From the NCBI GenBank assembly GCA_025200525.1, contig CM045770.1, positions 131,778,200 through 131,842,199 of the forward strand: DNA of 64,000 nt, written 5' to 3'. A model generated the notes under the pieces. The model was not told where the DNA came from and made no database searches. It saw nothing but the letters and a program-made list of their open reading frames with translations. This stretch comes from Camellia lanceoleosa. Lineage: Eukaryota > Streptophyta > Magnoliopsida > Ericales > Theaceae. A program made the position numbers and the translations under genes. Shown here piece by piece: positions 54,193 through 64,000 of this stretch. How positions within the stretch are numbered: the first letter of the stretch is position 1; every line of letters starts with the position of its first letter.

Positions 54193-55235
54193 AGGAGTTA
54201 TTTGGGGTGTCCTAAATAAATGTACTTTTTGTCTTTTTAGGCTAAGTTTGAAATGTAGAGAATAATCCAAAAAGTCAAAAAATTACTCAAAAAGTTAAAA
54301 AGTTAACACTATTTACCAAAAGTCAACAATTACGGCTGCACAACTCTCAATTCAAATTTTTCTCTAAAAACTAATTTTTACAATTTTTTATTACACATTT
54401 TTTCATAAAAAGTCAAAAAGTTAACCCAAACATCCATATTTTCAGTCTCACTTTTTTAGTCAAAAAAGACAAAAAGTACACTTATTTAGTCTTCCCAAAC
54501 AAGGCCTTAGACTAAAAAGTTGAGAAAAAAAATATGGATGTTTGGGTTAATTTTTTGATTTTTTATGAAAAAATGTGTATTAAAAAATTGTATAAATTAG
54601 TGTGTAATAAAAGATTAGGATTGAGAGTTGTGCAGTCGTACTTTCTACGCAGCGCAATTGAGGCTAAGAAATGATTTGCTACTTTTTGGCATTGTACTAG
54701 ACGGTTTTATTCGGCCCGTAGGGGCCATCACGGGTCTTATTTTGATAATTTGAATCGTTCAATGTGTACAACTCGTCGAGTACTATACGCCTATAAAAAA
54801 TCACGTTGATCGGACATCGATAGCTATCTAATCAAATTTGTTTTTTTTAATCGTTAATTATAATACCATCCATTTTTTTTATACAAAACTGATTTGATCA
54901 CGTAGTTATCGATATCCGATCAATGTGATTTTTTCAAGACATATAGTACTCGACGAGTTCTACACATTCAACAGTTCAGATTATCAAAAAGTGACTCGTG
55001 ATCGGCCCCCACGGGCCGAACAGTAATGTGTAAAAATTGCACCCAAATTGTGCAATTATTCTTAACAAACGCTGCACAGCGCCAGTTTTGTCATGATTGT
55101 TGAGTTGTATAGATGTGTGGAAAATTAATTTTTTAATATTTTTTTTTGGATAAATAGTGATAACTTTTTAACTTTTTGAGTAACTTTTTAACTTTTTGAC
55201 TTTTTGAGGAGATGCCAAACTTGGCCTTAATTATT
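54193..55235. repeat. Head-to-head inverted MITE complex with an inserted fold-back
   Basis: The left element (about 54193-54508) has inverted ends (TAAATAAATGTACTTTTTGT and AAAAGTACACTTATTTAGTC). Its inner segment (ACAACTCTCAATTC to AACCCAAACATCCATATT, 54340-54445) recurs inverted at 54525-54635. The inverted copy then continues at 55095-55235 (ATTGTTGAGTTG to GCCAAACTTGGCC), because a fold-back element (54641-55094) has been inserted into it. The whole region is non-coding. Confidence 0.7.
54641..55094. mobile_element. Fold-back element, copy 3
   Basis: The left arm (GGCCCGTAGGGGCCATCACG, GTACAACTCGTCGAGTACTA, GTTGATCGGACATCGATAG) pairs with the right arm (GTTATCGATATCCGATCAA, TAGTACTCGACGAGTTCTAC, GGCCCCCACGGGCC). 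The core matches 10938-11335 and 13375-13668. It interrupts the MITE sequence CAGTCGTA|ATTGTTGAG. Exact ends are within about 10 bp. Confidence 0.75.
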
Positions 55236-55689
55236 GTATTCTCCAATCACACTCTTTATTTTAGTTAATCATTCAAACTAACTTAACCAATTTTTAAAAC
55301 AAAAAATACTAACTGCTAATATTTCTTTCTTTAACATGTTTTAAAAGTATATATGTTTAACAAATATATATTTGTTTACAAATATTTTTTTTAGAACAAA
55401 GCAAAACATATATATTAAATATTAGGAAAATTGTTTATCTTTAGCAATCAAATAAATTGACAGGTATGTTACAAACATACAAAATCTGTGGAATGATACG
55501 GAGAGGGAGAATATATATATATATATATGTAACATAAAGGAAGTTCTTTAATAATTCATCAATTTAAGAATTGAAAGAATACAAATTAACCAAGTAAAAA
55601 CCTTACAAAGGTCAAGGAACAAACTGGGGAAGGGGGAAATAACAAATAGCAAAGTTGGAAATAAATTTCAAAATAAATAAACTACATCC

Positions 55690-56349
55690 AATACATAAAG
55701 TTTTTACGAATCTCCATGTTGATGCCACAAATGCTCAATTAGGTCTACTTGGAGTTTAGAATGGGTTTGCCGCAATGGTGATTTTGAATGAATTCATAAA
55801 GTTTAGATATGTGCTCGTATGACACAAATAGAAGAAGACTTTCATCAATTGCATCATAATTGAAGTTTATATTATTGACATTCCGTTCATCCTCAATGAT
55901 CATGTTGTGCAATATTATTTATGCCTTCATAATATCTTTTAGGGTTTCACGTTTCCAAAAACGTGTAGGTCCTCGCACAATTGCGAAACGTGCTTAGAGC
56001 ACTCCAAATGCTCATTCAACATCTTTCCTTGCTGACTCTCGAGCTTTAGCAAAATGTATTTGCTTATTACATCATGGGCATGTAATTGTTTTGATGAATG
56101 TTGACCACTGAGGATCTATACTATCAGCAAGATAGTATCTCATTGTATAGTTATTTCTATTAATTGAGTAATTGACTGGAGGAGTACGTCCTTCAGTAAG
56201 GAGAGAAAATACAGAAGAACGTTCTAGCACATTGATGTCATATCCTGGTAATCTAAAAAATACATGCCACATCCATAGATCATAGGAAGCCATAACTTTT
56301 AAAATAATAGTTGGTTCATGGATGTGAACACAATACATACATTTCCATG
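55690..56349 (-). pseudogene. PIF/Harbinger transposase, C-terminal part (split gene)
   Basis: Minus strand: HIHEPTII, VMASYDLWMWHVFFRLPGYD, INVLERSSVFSLL, VNYSINRNNYTMRYYLADSI, DPQWSTFIKTITCP. Then, after a stop, blocks corresponding to the AFGVLQARF / RACIILHNMIIEDE end are recognisable in 55860-56060. This is the DDE nuclease domain of plant Harbinger transposases. The N-terminal part continues at 61095 and beyond, on the other side of a 4.7-kb insertion. Stops show that the gene is dead. Confidence 0.85.
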
Positions 56350-57923
56350 TGTAGACCACCCGAACTCCACTCCGCGCCCGAGGCCGCGAATTGTAGTTCT
56401 TAGCTACTACAGTTCGGACTCCTGTCACGGTTCTGAATCTAATCTCACAAAGTGCAATGTAAGACTAATAAATCACCAAAGAGTCCAAATCCGGCAAATC
56501 GTTTTGGAAAATCGATTTTAATCAAAAAGCGCCAAACATGGACTGCTTTACCAGATTTCAGAGTCGCCACCTAAATGTTTTATTTTGGGAAATTTAGGAA
56601 ACCCTGACTCGTACCTAAGGCCACGTGTCCGTCATCACCAAAGTTGTCTCGGCTCAGGAACTTGGGTACGAGAGGGGAAGGTCCTGAAATGAGCACCCCC
56701 GCTCGCCCGATCAAAGGATCGGCCTCTACTAATATGATATGTTATTTTTGAAAACACGTGTTCTCATTCCGGTTTATTAGCTAACCTTACTATGTGATGT
56801 GCACAACATACAAGTATAGACTAAATCACTCAATTTGGAACAAAACATCTCATGTTTGTTTTTCGAAAATGGTTTAAAAGTGCTACTCGCGAGTAGGCTA
56901 AGACGTGGATTTGCCACCCTCAAGTGGGCTTAGAAAACAACATGATTTTGCTATTCCAAGTGGGCTTAAAATGCACATTTTGATGAATTGTTGCAATTCA
57001 ACCAATGAAGCCTTCATCCACAGGCATTCATGCAGTTATAGCAATTAAGCACATAGCCTTATAGCAAGCATGCTGACATAGCAACACTCACACTCATGCA
57101 AGGATGTTAAAGCATAAACACTCACAGTATACTCCGAGCCAAAAAAAAAAGTTAGTTAGTAATCATGCATGATCCTAGCTATGTCAACAATGCCTAATGC
57201 AACACATGCAAAATGCAACTAAAATAGGCTCGGCTATTCTAAGATGTCATGTGAATCCAACTTGATAACATATATTCAGATTGGTATTGAAATACAATGC
57301 AGTTTGTATGATGCACCGAGTTCGGTGCATGCAAAACGAATGAATGATGCATGTATGCAAAGCATAAGGATGCTAATTGAAAATGACCCTAATCTAACCA
57401 TCAAAAGCTAGTAAATAAAAAGGAGAAAGACGTGGGGTTAGAAGGCATTCACACACACACGCACACTTATTACAACACTTGCCCTCTTGACGGAGGGTCC
57501 GAATAAAAGCTAAGCTATTCTAAGCTAAGCTACTTTAACTAATCTAATAAAGCTAATTAGACTAGTTATTACAACACCAAATTGAAAATTAGCTATGCTA
57601 AGCTAAGCTAATTAAGAAATTACAATGATGAATTAAATTAACTAACACATTAACTAATTAATTACAAAACCGACAATGCTAACTAAGATAACAACTTATT
57701 CTAAGTTGACAAGAGCACTGAAATGGCCTCGGGACGAGGGATGCATGTATGCTCAACTTCGCTCGGAAATTCATCCCTATGCCCCAACTTGCCTCTGTTT
57801 TCATTTGATCTCAGAACACTGTACAAACCGCCAGATAGCTTCTACTCCAACATGGAGACCTCCAGGAAGGCTGCCGACCACTTAATGGTGTTATAGACCA
57901 CCTGTAGACCACCTAAGTATGCT

Positions 57924-57967
57924 GCAGACCAGAAAAAGTGGTCGGCCAGCTACTTTTTCTGGTCTGC
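57924..57967. repeat. Perfect 16-bp hairpin in the solo LTR
   Basis: GCAGACCAGAAAAAGT and ACTTTTTCTGGTCTGC are exact inverted repeats around a 12-bp loop (GGTCGGCCAGCT). Related words (TTTTCTGGTCGGCCGACCAC) occur at 60425-60500. Confidence 0.9.
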
Positions 57968-58469
57968 CGACTAGAAATTTCTGTCACACTCCAGTTTGCT
58001 GCAATAAAGAACAAGAAGGGGCACGACAATGTATTTGCAAGATATATATGCACAACCACCCTCCCTATCATTTCTCAAGCTCAAGGGAGTGCGGTACTCG
58101 ACTCTCAGGCCATCAACCGAGCATCGCAATGCACGATGGCCGAGAAGCCAAGATTGCACAATTCAATGTTAATGAATGCGCAAATAACACATAAGGGCCT
58201 TAACCTCTATCATGCATGATCAAGAGGGTCAGCGATCGAGAAATGAGATGCGTTTCATCATTTCAAGTATGAAACGTCTCTCGTTCCTCGTGTTTGGATT
58301 AACGTTTAGTCCAAACACGGATTAACGTTCAGTCCAAATACAATGCAATGCAACATGATCAACCTATCAATGCTAATGGCATGCACCAGATTCTATCATG
58401 TGAATAATGCATGCATGGTATGTTAAAGCATCAAAGCAAGTAAAGAGCATCATATAAGAGGCATGCAAT

Positions 58470-59680
58470 ACAATGCTCAATCGACTTAAACCAACTATGA
58501 ACAGACCTTATGCATGCCCAAACAATGGCCAAAATGTGCAGAAACTCAAACACAAGAAACAAGAAAAGCATGCTCAACTCATGGCTCACAATCAAGGCAC
58601 AAAGCTCAACCCTCAAACGCATTCAAAGAGTGATATATATGAGTGTATGATGGAAGTATATGCTCAGAAATACTATGCCAAATGATGCCATATCATGTAA
58701 ATAGCTCAAATAAAGCATGCCAAGAGACTTGAAATGCAAAGCTAGTCAAGCGCTTTACACTACAACCATGCTAACCAATGCTCAAATGACCTTATGCACC
58801 CAAAACAGACCTAAGGCAGGTCAAAATGGTAGCAAAAATATGCTAGACTTGCAGCATAGATAGCAAGAAAAATATGCTTCCGTATTAGCTCACAAACAAG
58901 GCATAAGGGCACAACTCTTAAACAAAATTAAAGAGTGATAAACATAGGAGTATGGAAAAGATATAAGCTCTGAAATTCCATACCAAATGATGCCAAGGCA
59001 TGCAAACATCACAAGTATAGCATGGTAGGGGCCTCAAAACTCAAGACTAGTGAAGCCATTTGCACTATAGCTATACAAAACATGAGTTATATGGCTAAGA
59101 CAATCCAAAACAGTCTTAAAGCATGTCAAAATAATGCTAAAACATGTATGGAGTATAGCCAAGGTAAGCTAGCATGAAGGGCCAAAACACCAAGTACACT
59201 AGGCTAATGGACAAGATTGCACTACAAGTGCACAAACTACGCAAGAGGTGACTCCACCAACCAAAAAAAGAGTTATGGCATGTCAACATAACACAAAAAA
59301 TTGGCTGAGACTAAGCCAACACATGCTAGAATAACAAGCTAACTCATTAGGCATGCAAGGCTAGCAAAGAGGATTTACACTACAAGTACATGAAGCATGC
59401 AACCAATGATCAAACAAGCCAAAAATAAAGTTAAAACATGTTAAATAATAGCCAAAAATGTGCTGGAGTGGAGCCAAAACATGCTAGAATTATAGGCTAA
59501 AATAGCAAGCATACAAGGCTAGTTTGCAAGGATTACACTACAAGTGTATAAAGCATGCAAGGGTGGTCTAAACTAAGCCAAAATAGAGGTATGACATACT
59601 GAAATAAGGCCAAAAATAGGCTGAGATGGAGCCAAAACAAGCTTAACAAACATGCCACTTTGGTGAGCCATCAATACAAA
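58470..59680. repeat. About 157-bp degenerate tandem repeat in the solo LTR
   Basis: The marker TTACACTACAAG (with variants) starts at 58755, 59060, 59217, 59374 and 59532, spacings of 305, 157, 157 and 158 bp. Between markers GCATGCAA, AGCCAAAA and ACATGCTAGAAT recur in the same order. Copies are diverged, so the array is old. Confidence 0.8.
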
Positions 59681-61094
59681 CAAACAAGAGAAGAGGAGGG
59701 GGGACAACCCCCACCCATTTGGGACCTCAAAACCACATTTCTACCACTGAAAATCCACTAGATTTCAGTGGCTAAAAGGCCAAACAAAGATGGTTTGAAA
59801 GGTGGTGAAAGATGGCTCAAAAGGCTTTACAAGCCAATGAGCAAAAGGGATGGAACACCCCCTAGCCAAACAAGGCTTAAACCACCACTTTGAGGACTAA
59901 AAAATAGAGTTTTTTTTAGTCCAAAATCAAGCCAAAAATAGTTTGAAAGGGTGGCAAAACAAGCATGCAGAGTTGGCCAAGATAGTGTACAAAAATAAGC
60001 TTAAAAGAGGGAAATGCTTACCCTTGAAGCACAGCTGCAAAATAGCCCAAAATTCTGAGCTAAAACCACCTTCTAGGACTAAAAGGAGGCTCCAAGGAAT
60101 CTCAGCCCAATGGTGAACAAGCTTGATCAAGGATGCCTAGGCAAAGGAGAGGTATATCTCCAAGTATATCTCTTGCATGCACACATGGTCAAGAGGGAGA
60201 GCCAACTAGAGAGACAAGCTGAAATTTAGCTCTAGAATTTCTAGAGAGAGAGGCTCCCAAAATTGCTTCAATGTTCTCCCTTTGCAAAATGGGAGATATG
60301 GCTCATATATAGCAAAAAGCAAGAGTTTGTTTGAAATATCTGTTTATAGAACAGCTGGAGGTTATGGAAGACAGTTGAAGGGAAAATATCTTCAAAAAAT
60401 CTGAGTTTGGGACCTGCAAACCACTTTTCTGGTCGGCCGACCACCTTTTTGGGTCGACTGGATACTTTTTTGGTTGGCAGCCCATTTTTCTAGTCAGCAG
60501 GAAAATTCTACTTTCCAGGTCCAACTTCAAATGGGCATAACTCCTTCATCTGGACTCCTTTTCAAGTCATTCTTATGTCCAAATTAAAGCCCCGGAAGTA
60601 AGATTTCCAATGGTTGCATCCTTGTATCAAAATTCCAACTATGCAAAAAGTTATCCCTGTCTTGGTGAAGCCGCTCAGTTTCGATCCTACCCAGATTTAT
60701 GCCGAACTTCTCCCAAACTAGTTTTCTTCTCTCCTTTCCTCTTTTTCTTCAACTCCAAATCCTTAAACAAGGTGTTTTGAAATATTTTTTAAAGATTTAA
60801 TCTCTCTTTCATTCATTTTCATTTTGTCCTTGCTCGGTTTATCGAAAAGTGCAACATTCAACAAAATGTGAGTATCAGAACATCGTAGGAACTTTATTTC
60901 AAAAATATTTTGAAAGAGAGGGTTTTAAGGTCTAAAAATCATTCAAAATATCTTTGGTCCAAAATGAGGTGTAATGTTGGGATTTGACTCTCCTTGCCAA
61001 AGAAACCGAACCTTTGCACTGCACAACTTTCAACACCAAGTAATCCATCAGTAACGCCCAAATCTTAAGGGCGGTCAAAAATGGGATGTCTACA

Positions 61095-61330
61095 CCATGC
61101 AGTAGGACATTTCCATACAATACATACCTTTCTCTTGTGGCCTTGAACTCTATCATGATAAATAATTGCATGACCGTGAATAGAACCACAACATAATCTT
61201 TTTGGCCTCTCATTATTTAGTTGCTCCTCTTATATAACAGCTATCACAAATATCTCCAATTCATCATCAGAATCAGAGTCGTTCATAATCATAGCCACTA
61301 CGCTATTGCGAGCCATAGAATTTAAGAGCT
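61095..61330 (-). pseudogene. PIF/Harbinger transposase, N-terminal part (split gene)
   Basis: In the second minus-strand frame 61100-61210 reads GSIHGHAIIYHDRVQGHKR then a junction to WKCPTAW, which is part of the conserved DCMHWxWKNCPTAW block. The stretch between DRVQGHKR and WKCPTAW is far shorter than in full transposases, so an internal deletion removed the helix-turn-helix region. The frame upstream (61220-61330) contains acidic Asp/Glu-rich codons typical of the N-terminus. Confidence 0.7.
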
Positions 61331-62040
61331 TTGCAAGTTCTTACTTAACTCCAGTATTCTGCGAAGTCAAATTTATAAAACATATCAAACATACATGTAA
61401 CTTTGTTATATAAAACATATCAGAGTCAATAGCAATCACAATACTTCCATCGAAACGAATAAAATATTTAAAAATAAAATTATTTAAAATATTTTTTTCT
61501 ATAAATTGTGTGGGGTACATGAACTGACAAGCCATTGCATATACAAAAACTAGCCATTGCACATACAAATAAACAAACAAAACTTGTAGAACAATCTAAA
61601 GAATAACAAATAAATAAAAAATACAAAATAAGTTGTTCCATAATTCATCAAACAGAATTGAAAGAACATAAAAAATTGCTATAAGTCAATGTAAAAGATC
61701 CATATGTTTGGTAGAATTCCAACTAAACAAACCTATGATGACAATATATACACAAACACCTAAATATATGTACATATTGAATAGAATAAAAATTCAAATA
61801 AGATAATATAAATATGAAAGATAGATACATATACAAAATCCCACTCTGTATATAAACCCAATACATATATATATACAAAATCCCAATACATATAAATATA
61901 TAAAAATCTAGGCCCAAGAATGAGGCTTTTCAACAGAGAGATTGGGAAGTTTCTGAGGGTGGTTGCCCCTCTCTACAAACAAAAACGATGATCTTTCTTT
62001 GATCACCAGAGCCGATGATTTCACTTCCAAAATCAACATA

Positions 62041-62088
<48 letters not shown>

Positions 62089-62690
62089 CATATGTGTGTG
62101 AAAGCACTCGCTAGTGAAATGTAGGAATTCACTCCATCTTTTTCTTGCGGGAATTTTTATTTCTATTTATTTATTTATTTTGGATGATGTTGTGGATTAA
62201 AAAGAACATCAAGAGGCAGTCCCTACCATGGGATTTGCCATCCAGGACCACTAATTGTATAACTTCTCCTCAGAAAAAATATATAAAATTCCAAGACATA
62301 TACACAAACCCAATCAGACAATGTTCAGAAATCCAAATCAAAAGAGAAATATGAGGTTCAATTACATAAGTGATAGAGTTGAGAAGTGAGAAGAAAAAAA
62401 AAGAGATTCAGCACACACACACACACACACATACAGGGGGTATGAGGGAGAGAGTACCATACTGTGAGAAAGCATTGATAGAGAGATGTAGAAAACTTAA
62501 GATGATTTGGTAGGAAACAATAAATGTATTTGTTTGCAGAGCCTCTAGGGCTCTTCAATTATAGCTAGCAAAAAAATCTGAAAACAAAGTAGCTTGTGCA
62601 ATAGCCAATCCATTTGAGGCCTAAAATTGGAGTTACATTGATTAAAATGCCTAATAAGCCTCTTTTAGCTACTCCCTTGGAGATACTCTA
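61331..62690. mobile_element. Right flank of the Harbinger element with probable terminus
   Basis: The end TTGGAGATACTC followed by TAA (near 62680-62693) resembles, in inverted form, the TTA-GAGCATCTCCAA termini common in plant Harbinger elements. The interior contains (CT)n and (CA)n runs. No matching left end was found between 54000 and 55690, so the element is probably truncated on that side. Confidence 0.45.
62044..62083. repeat. (CT)n microsatellite
   Basis: A run of about 20 CT units with one early interruption. Confidence 0.95.
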
Positions 62691-62821
62691 AGGTATTAAG
62701 TTTAGTAAATGTTTTTTTTATTGGTGAGAAGTCTATTATTTGTAAAATAGTTTAGTGAGAAGTATTTTGTCAGTTTTGAATGATATTTTGTTTTTAATTT
62801 TTTCTTTTAATTTATCTGTTG

Positions 62822-62952
62822 ATTTTTTTACTATATGTTTAAATTTATATCTATCTGTTTAAATTATTTTCTATCTGTTCAAATTTATATCTATCTATTC
62901 AAATTATTTTGACTATTTGTTCATTTTTTTATCTATTCAAAATATGTAGGTT

Positions 62953-62985
<33 letters not shown>

Positions 62986-62990
62986 GTTTA
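62822..62990. repeat. TATCTGTTYAAAT short tandem repeat and (CT)n(TA)n
   Basis: The words TATCTATCTGTTTAAATTAT, TCTATCTGTTCAAATTTATA and TATCTATTCAAATTATTTT repeat with about 35-bp spacing, followed by a CT run and a TA run at 62953-62984. Confidence 0.8.
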
Positions 62991-63150
62991 AAATCTATGA
63001 ATTTCTCTTTATCCGTTTAACATATGTCTCTGGGTTTCTCTTTAATTTGTTCAAATTCACATGTTAAAATAAAAAACAAACTTATCTATTGAAATTCACA
63101 CTCAAAAAGTGTTTACAATTCCACCACTCATCTTATTCACTTTTCTATCT

Positions 63151-63291
63151 ATTAAAGTGAGACCCAACAAATTTAATTCAAAATTAAAGTGAGACCCAAC
63201 AAATAATGGTTTTTCAATCTATTAAAGTGAGACCCAACAAATAATGGTTTTTCAACAAATTTAATTCAAAATTAAAGTGAGACCCAACCGC
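63151..63291. repeat. ATTAAAGTGAGACCCAAC repeat, four copies
   Basis: The 18-mer starts at 63151, 63183, 63221 and 63271. Linkers alternate between AAATTTAATTCAAA and AAATAATGGTTTTTCAA, pointing to a stepwise duplication of a two-part unit. Confidence 0.9.
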
Positions 63292-63394
63292 CGGTTGAGG
63301 TGGGTCTGAGTGGTTTTGTATTCTCTTAAATGAGAAGGTTGCAATACAAAAATAATGAGCCGAAACCATTGAGTTGTGAATGAGAATTGTCTCA

Positions 63395-63790
63395 TAAAAT
63401 GGGCATCAATAAAGTTGGGTTTAGATTTGGACTTAGTCTTGGTTTGGACTGGGTCTAGACTTGTACTTGTGCATGTGCTGGGTTTGGTCTTAGACTTGGA
63501 CTTGGACCTAGTCTTAAGCTTTGGGCTAAGCTGTGCTGGGCTTAGTTTGTGCATGTTTGAGATTGGGCTTGGATCGGGTTGTGACCCAACACCCGTATCC
63601 ATTTTGTAACCCATCTAATTTAATTCTCAAAACTTATACATTATGATTTATATAATGGTTTTGGAGTTTTGACCCTTTGTAACTCAATCCCTAATAGCTA
63701 GAGTTGATGACATTTGATGATCCCATTGATGTTAGCCTTCATGGCTAAGGCTCTCATTTACTAGTATAAATAGAGGCCTTTCTCCTCCAA
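63395..63790 (+). promoter_or_regulatory. Possible LTR/promoter-like stretch at the window end
   Basis: A degenerate TTGGACTTGG-type array (63420-63560) is followed by GGGTTGTGACCCAACACCCG, as seen in some plant LTRs, and by a good TATA box in context (TAGTATAAATAGAGGCC, 63762-63778). No open frame follows before the window ends. It may be the U3/R part of an LTR or a gene promoter reading rightward. Confidence 0.3.
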
Positions 63791-64000
63791 CTTAGTAGGT
63801 TTTTTTTAGAGAGGTTTTGTGATGGAAAATGAGATGGTGTTTTGAGATAAAAAGTTGGAGATGGTTTTTTTACACCAAAGAAAAATTTTCCTATCTTCTT
63901 TTGTTAGCCTTTACTTTGGTTCTTATTAGAGAGAGTACATTCATTGTCAAGTTCGCTGAAGCTATTCAGAAGATGCTTCTATATTAGTTGGTTTTGACTG

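Larger units (their letters stand above)
56350..61094 (-). mobile_element. Putative solo LTR of Ogre/Tat-type gypsy element
   Basis: It starts TGTAGACATCCCATTTTTGA and ends GGTCTACA on the minus strand. The 5-bp sequence CCATG is duplicated exactly on both sides (56345-56349 and 61095-61099). Removing it and one CCATG rejoins the Harbinger frame as WKCPTAW / KCMYCVHIHEPT, so the ends are right. The 4745 bp contain no gag-pol, primer site or polypurine tract, and sequence at the 3' end (TCAGAGTCGCCACCTAA, complement-side motif near 56559) is typical of Ogre/Tat LTRs. A solo LTR from recombination between two LTRs is the simplest reading; a non-coding LARD-type element is the alternative. Confidence 0.75.

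Noticed and set aside
57676..58685. Open frames of 62-93 codons on both strands
   Set aside because: They lie in the solo LTR and its repeats; no gag-pol or host domain could be recognised.
63376..63614. Opposed frames rich in Leu/Val/Asp and Lys/Ser/Thr
   Set aside because: Both come from the TTGGACTTGG-type array; repetitive composition rather than a protein.

Overview
The window is plant nuclear DNA, very probably from a eudicot. The evidence is one intron-containing gene for a plant-specific S-adenosylmethionine-dependent methyltransferase (PMT family), chromovirus, copia, L1-type LINE, hAT, Mutator-like and PIF/Harbinger/Stowaway elements, an AT-rich background with many microsatellites, and no prokaryotic gene organisation. 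I cannot name the species.

The key gene is a PMT6/PMT7-like putative methyltransferase on the minus strand. Seven GT-AG exons can be read by eye: 53509-53692, 39798-40212, 30106-30395, 25536-25919, 24250-24496, 24019-24157 and 21806-21964. Their phases join into one uninterrupted frame of about 605 codons. The coding sequence is only 1.8 kb but the gene spans 31.9 kb, because intron 1 (13.3 kb) and intron 2 (9.4 kb) are packed with transposons.

Layout. 1-3413: 3' end of a Ty3/gypsy chromovirus (integrase tail plus chromodomain-like end) and its 2.7-kb 3' LTR. 3414-21800: intergenic DNA with no convincing host gene but a dense set of small elements. These include Tourist-like elements with TTTGGGAAG-type ends and 3-bp target duplications, elements with GGGTAAATTACA ends and 9-bp duplications, long fold-back elements, one clear Stowaway, tandem duplications, and a GC-rich insert that may carry captured gene sequence. 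21806-53692: the PMT gene. Intron 2 holds a full-length but dead copia element (31752-38669, 5-bp target duplication AAAAG), itself hit by two DNA elements, and a gypsy remnant. Intron 1 holds a CCA-rich repeat tract with nested hAT-like insertions, LINE and copia remnants, and a 3.5-kb L1-type LINE. 53693-55240: the PMT promoter side, with a CT microsatellite, two short tandem duplications and a nested inverted-repeat complex. 55690-62690: a PIF/Harbinger transposase gene split by a 4745-bp putative solo LTR of Ogre/Tat type (target duplication CCATG). 62690-64000: tandem repeats and a promoter-like stretch, possibly part of another LTR.

I found no new enzymatic or defence system. What stands out is how elements are nested: several insertions are supported by exact target duplications, so their order can be read, and an apparently intact gene is kept through 32 kb of invaded introns.
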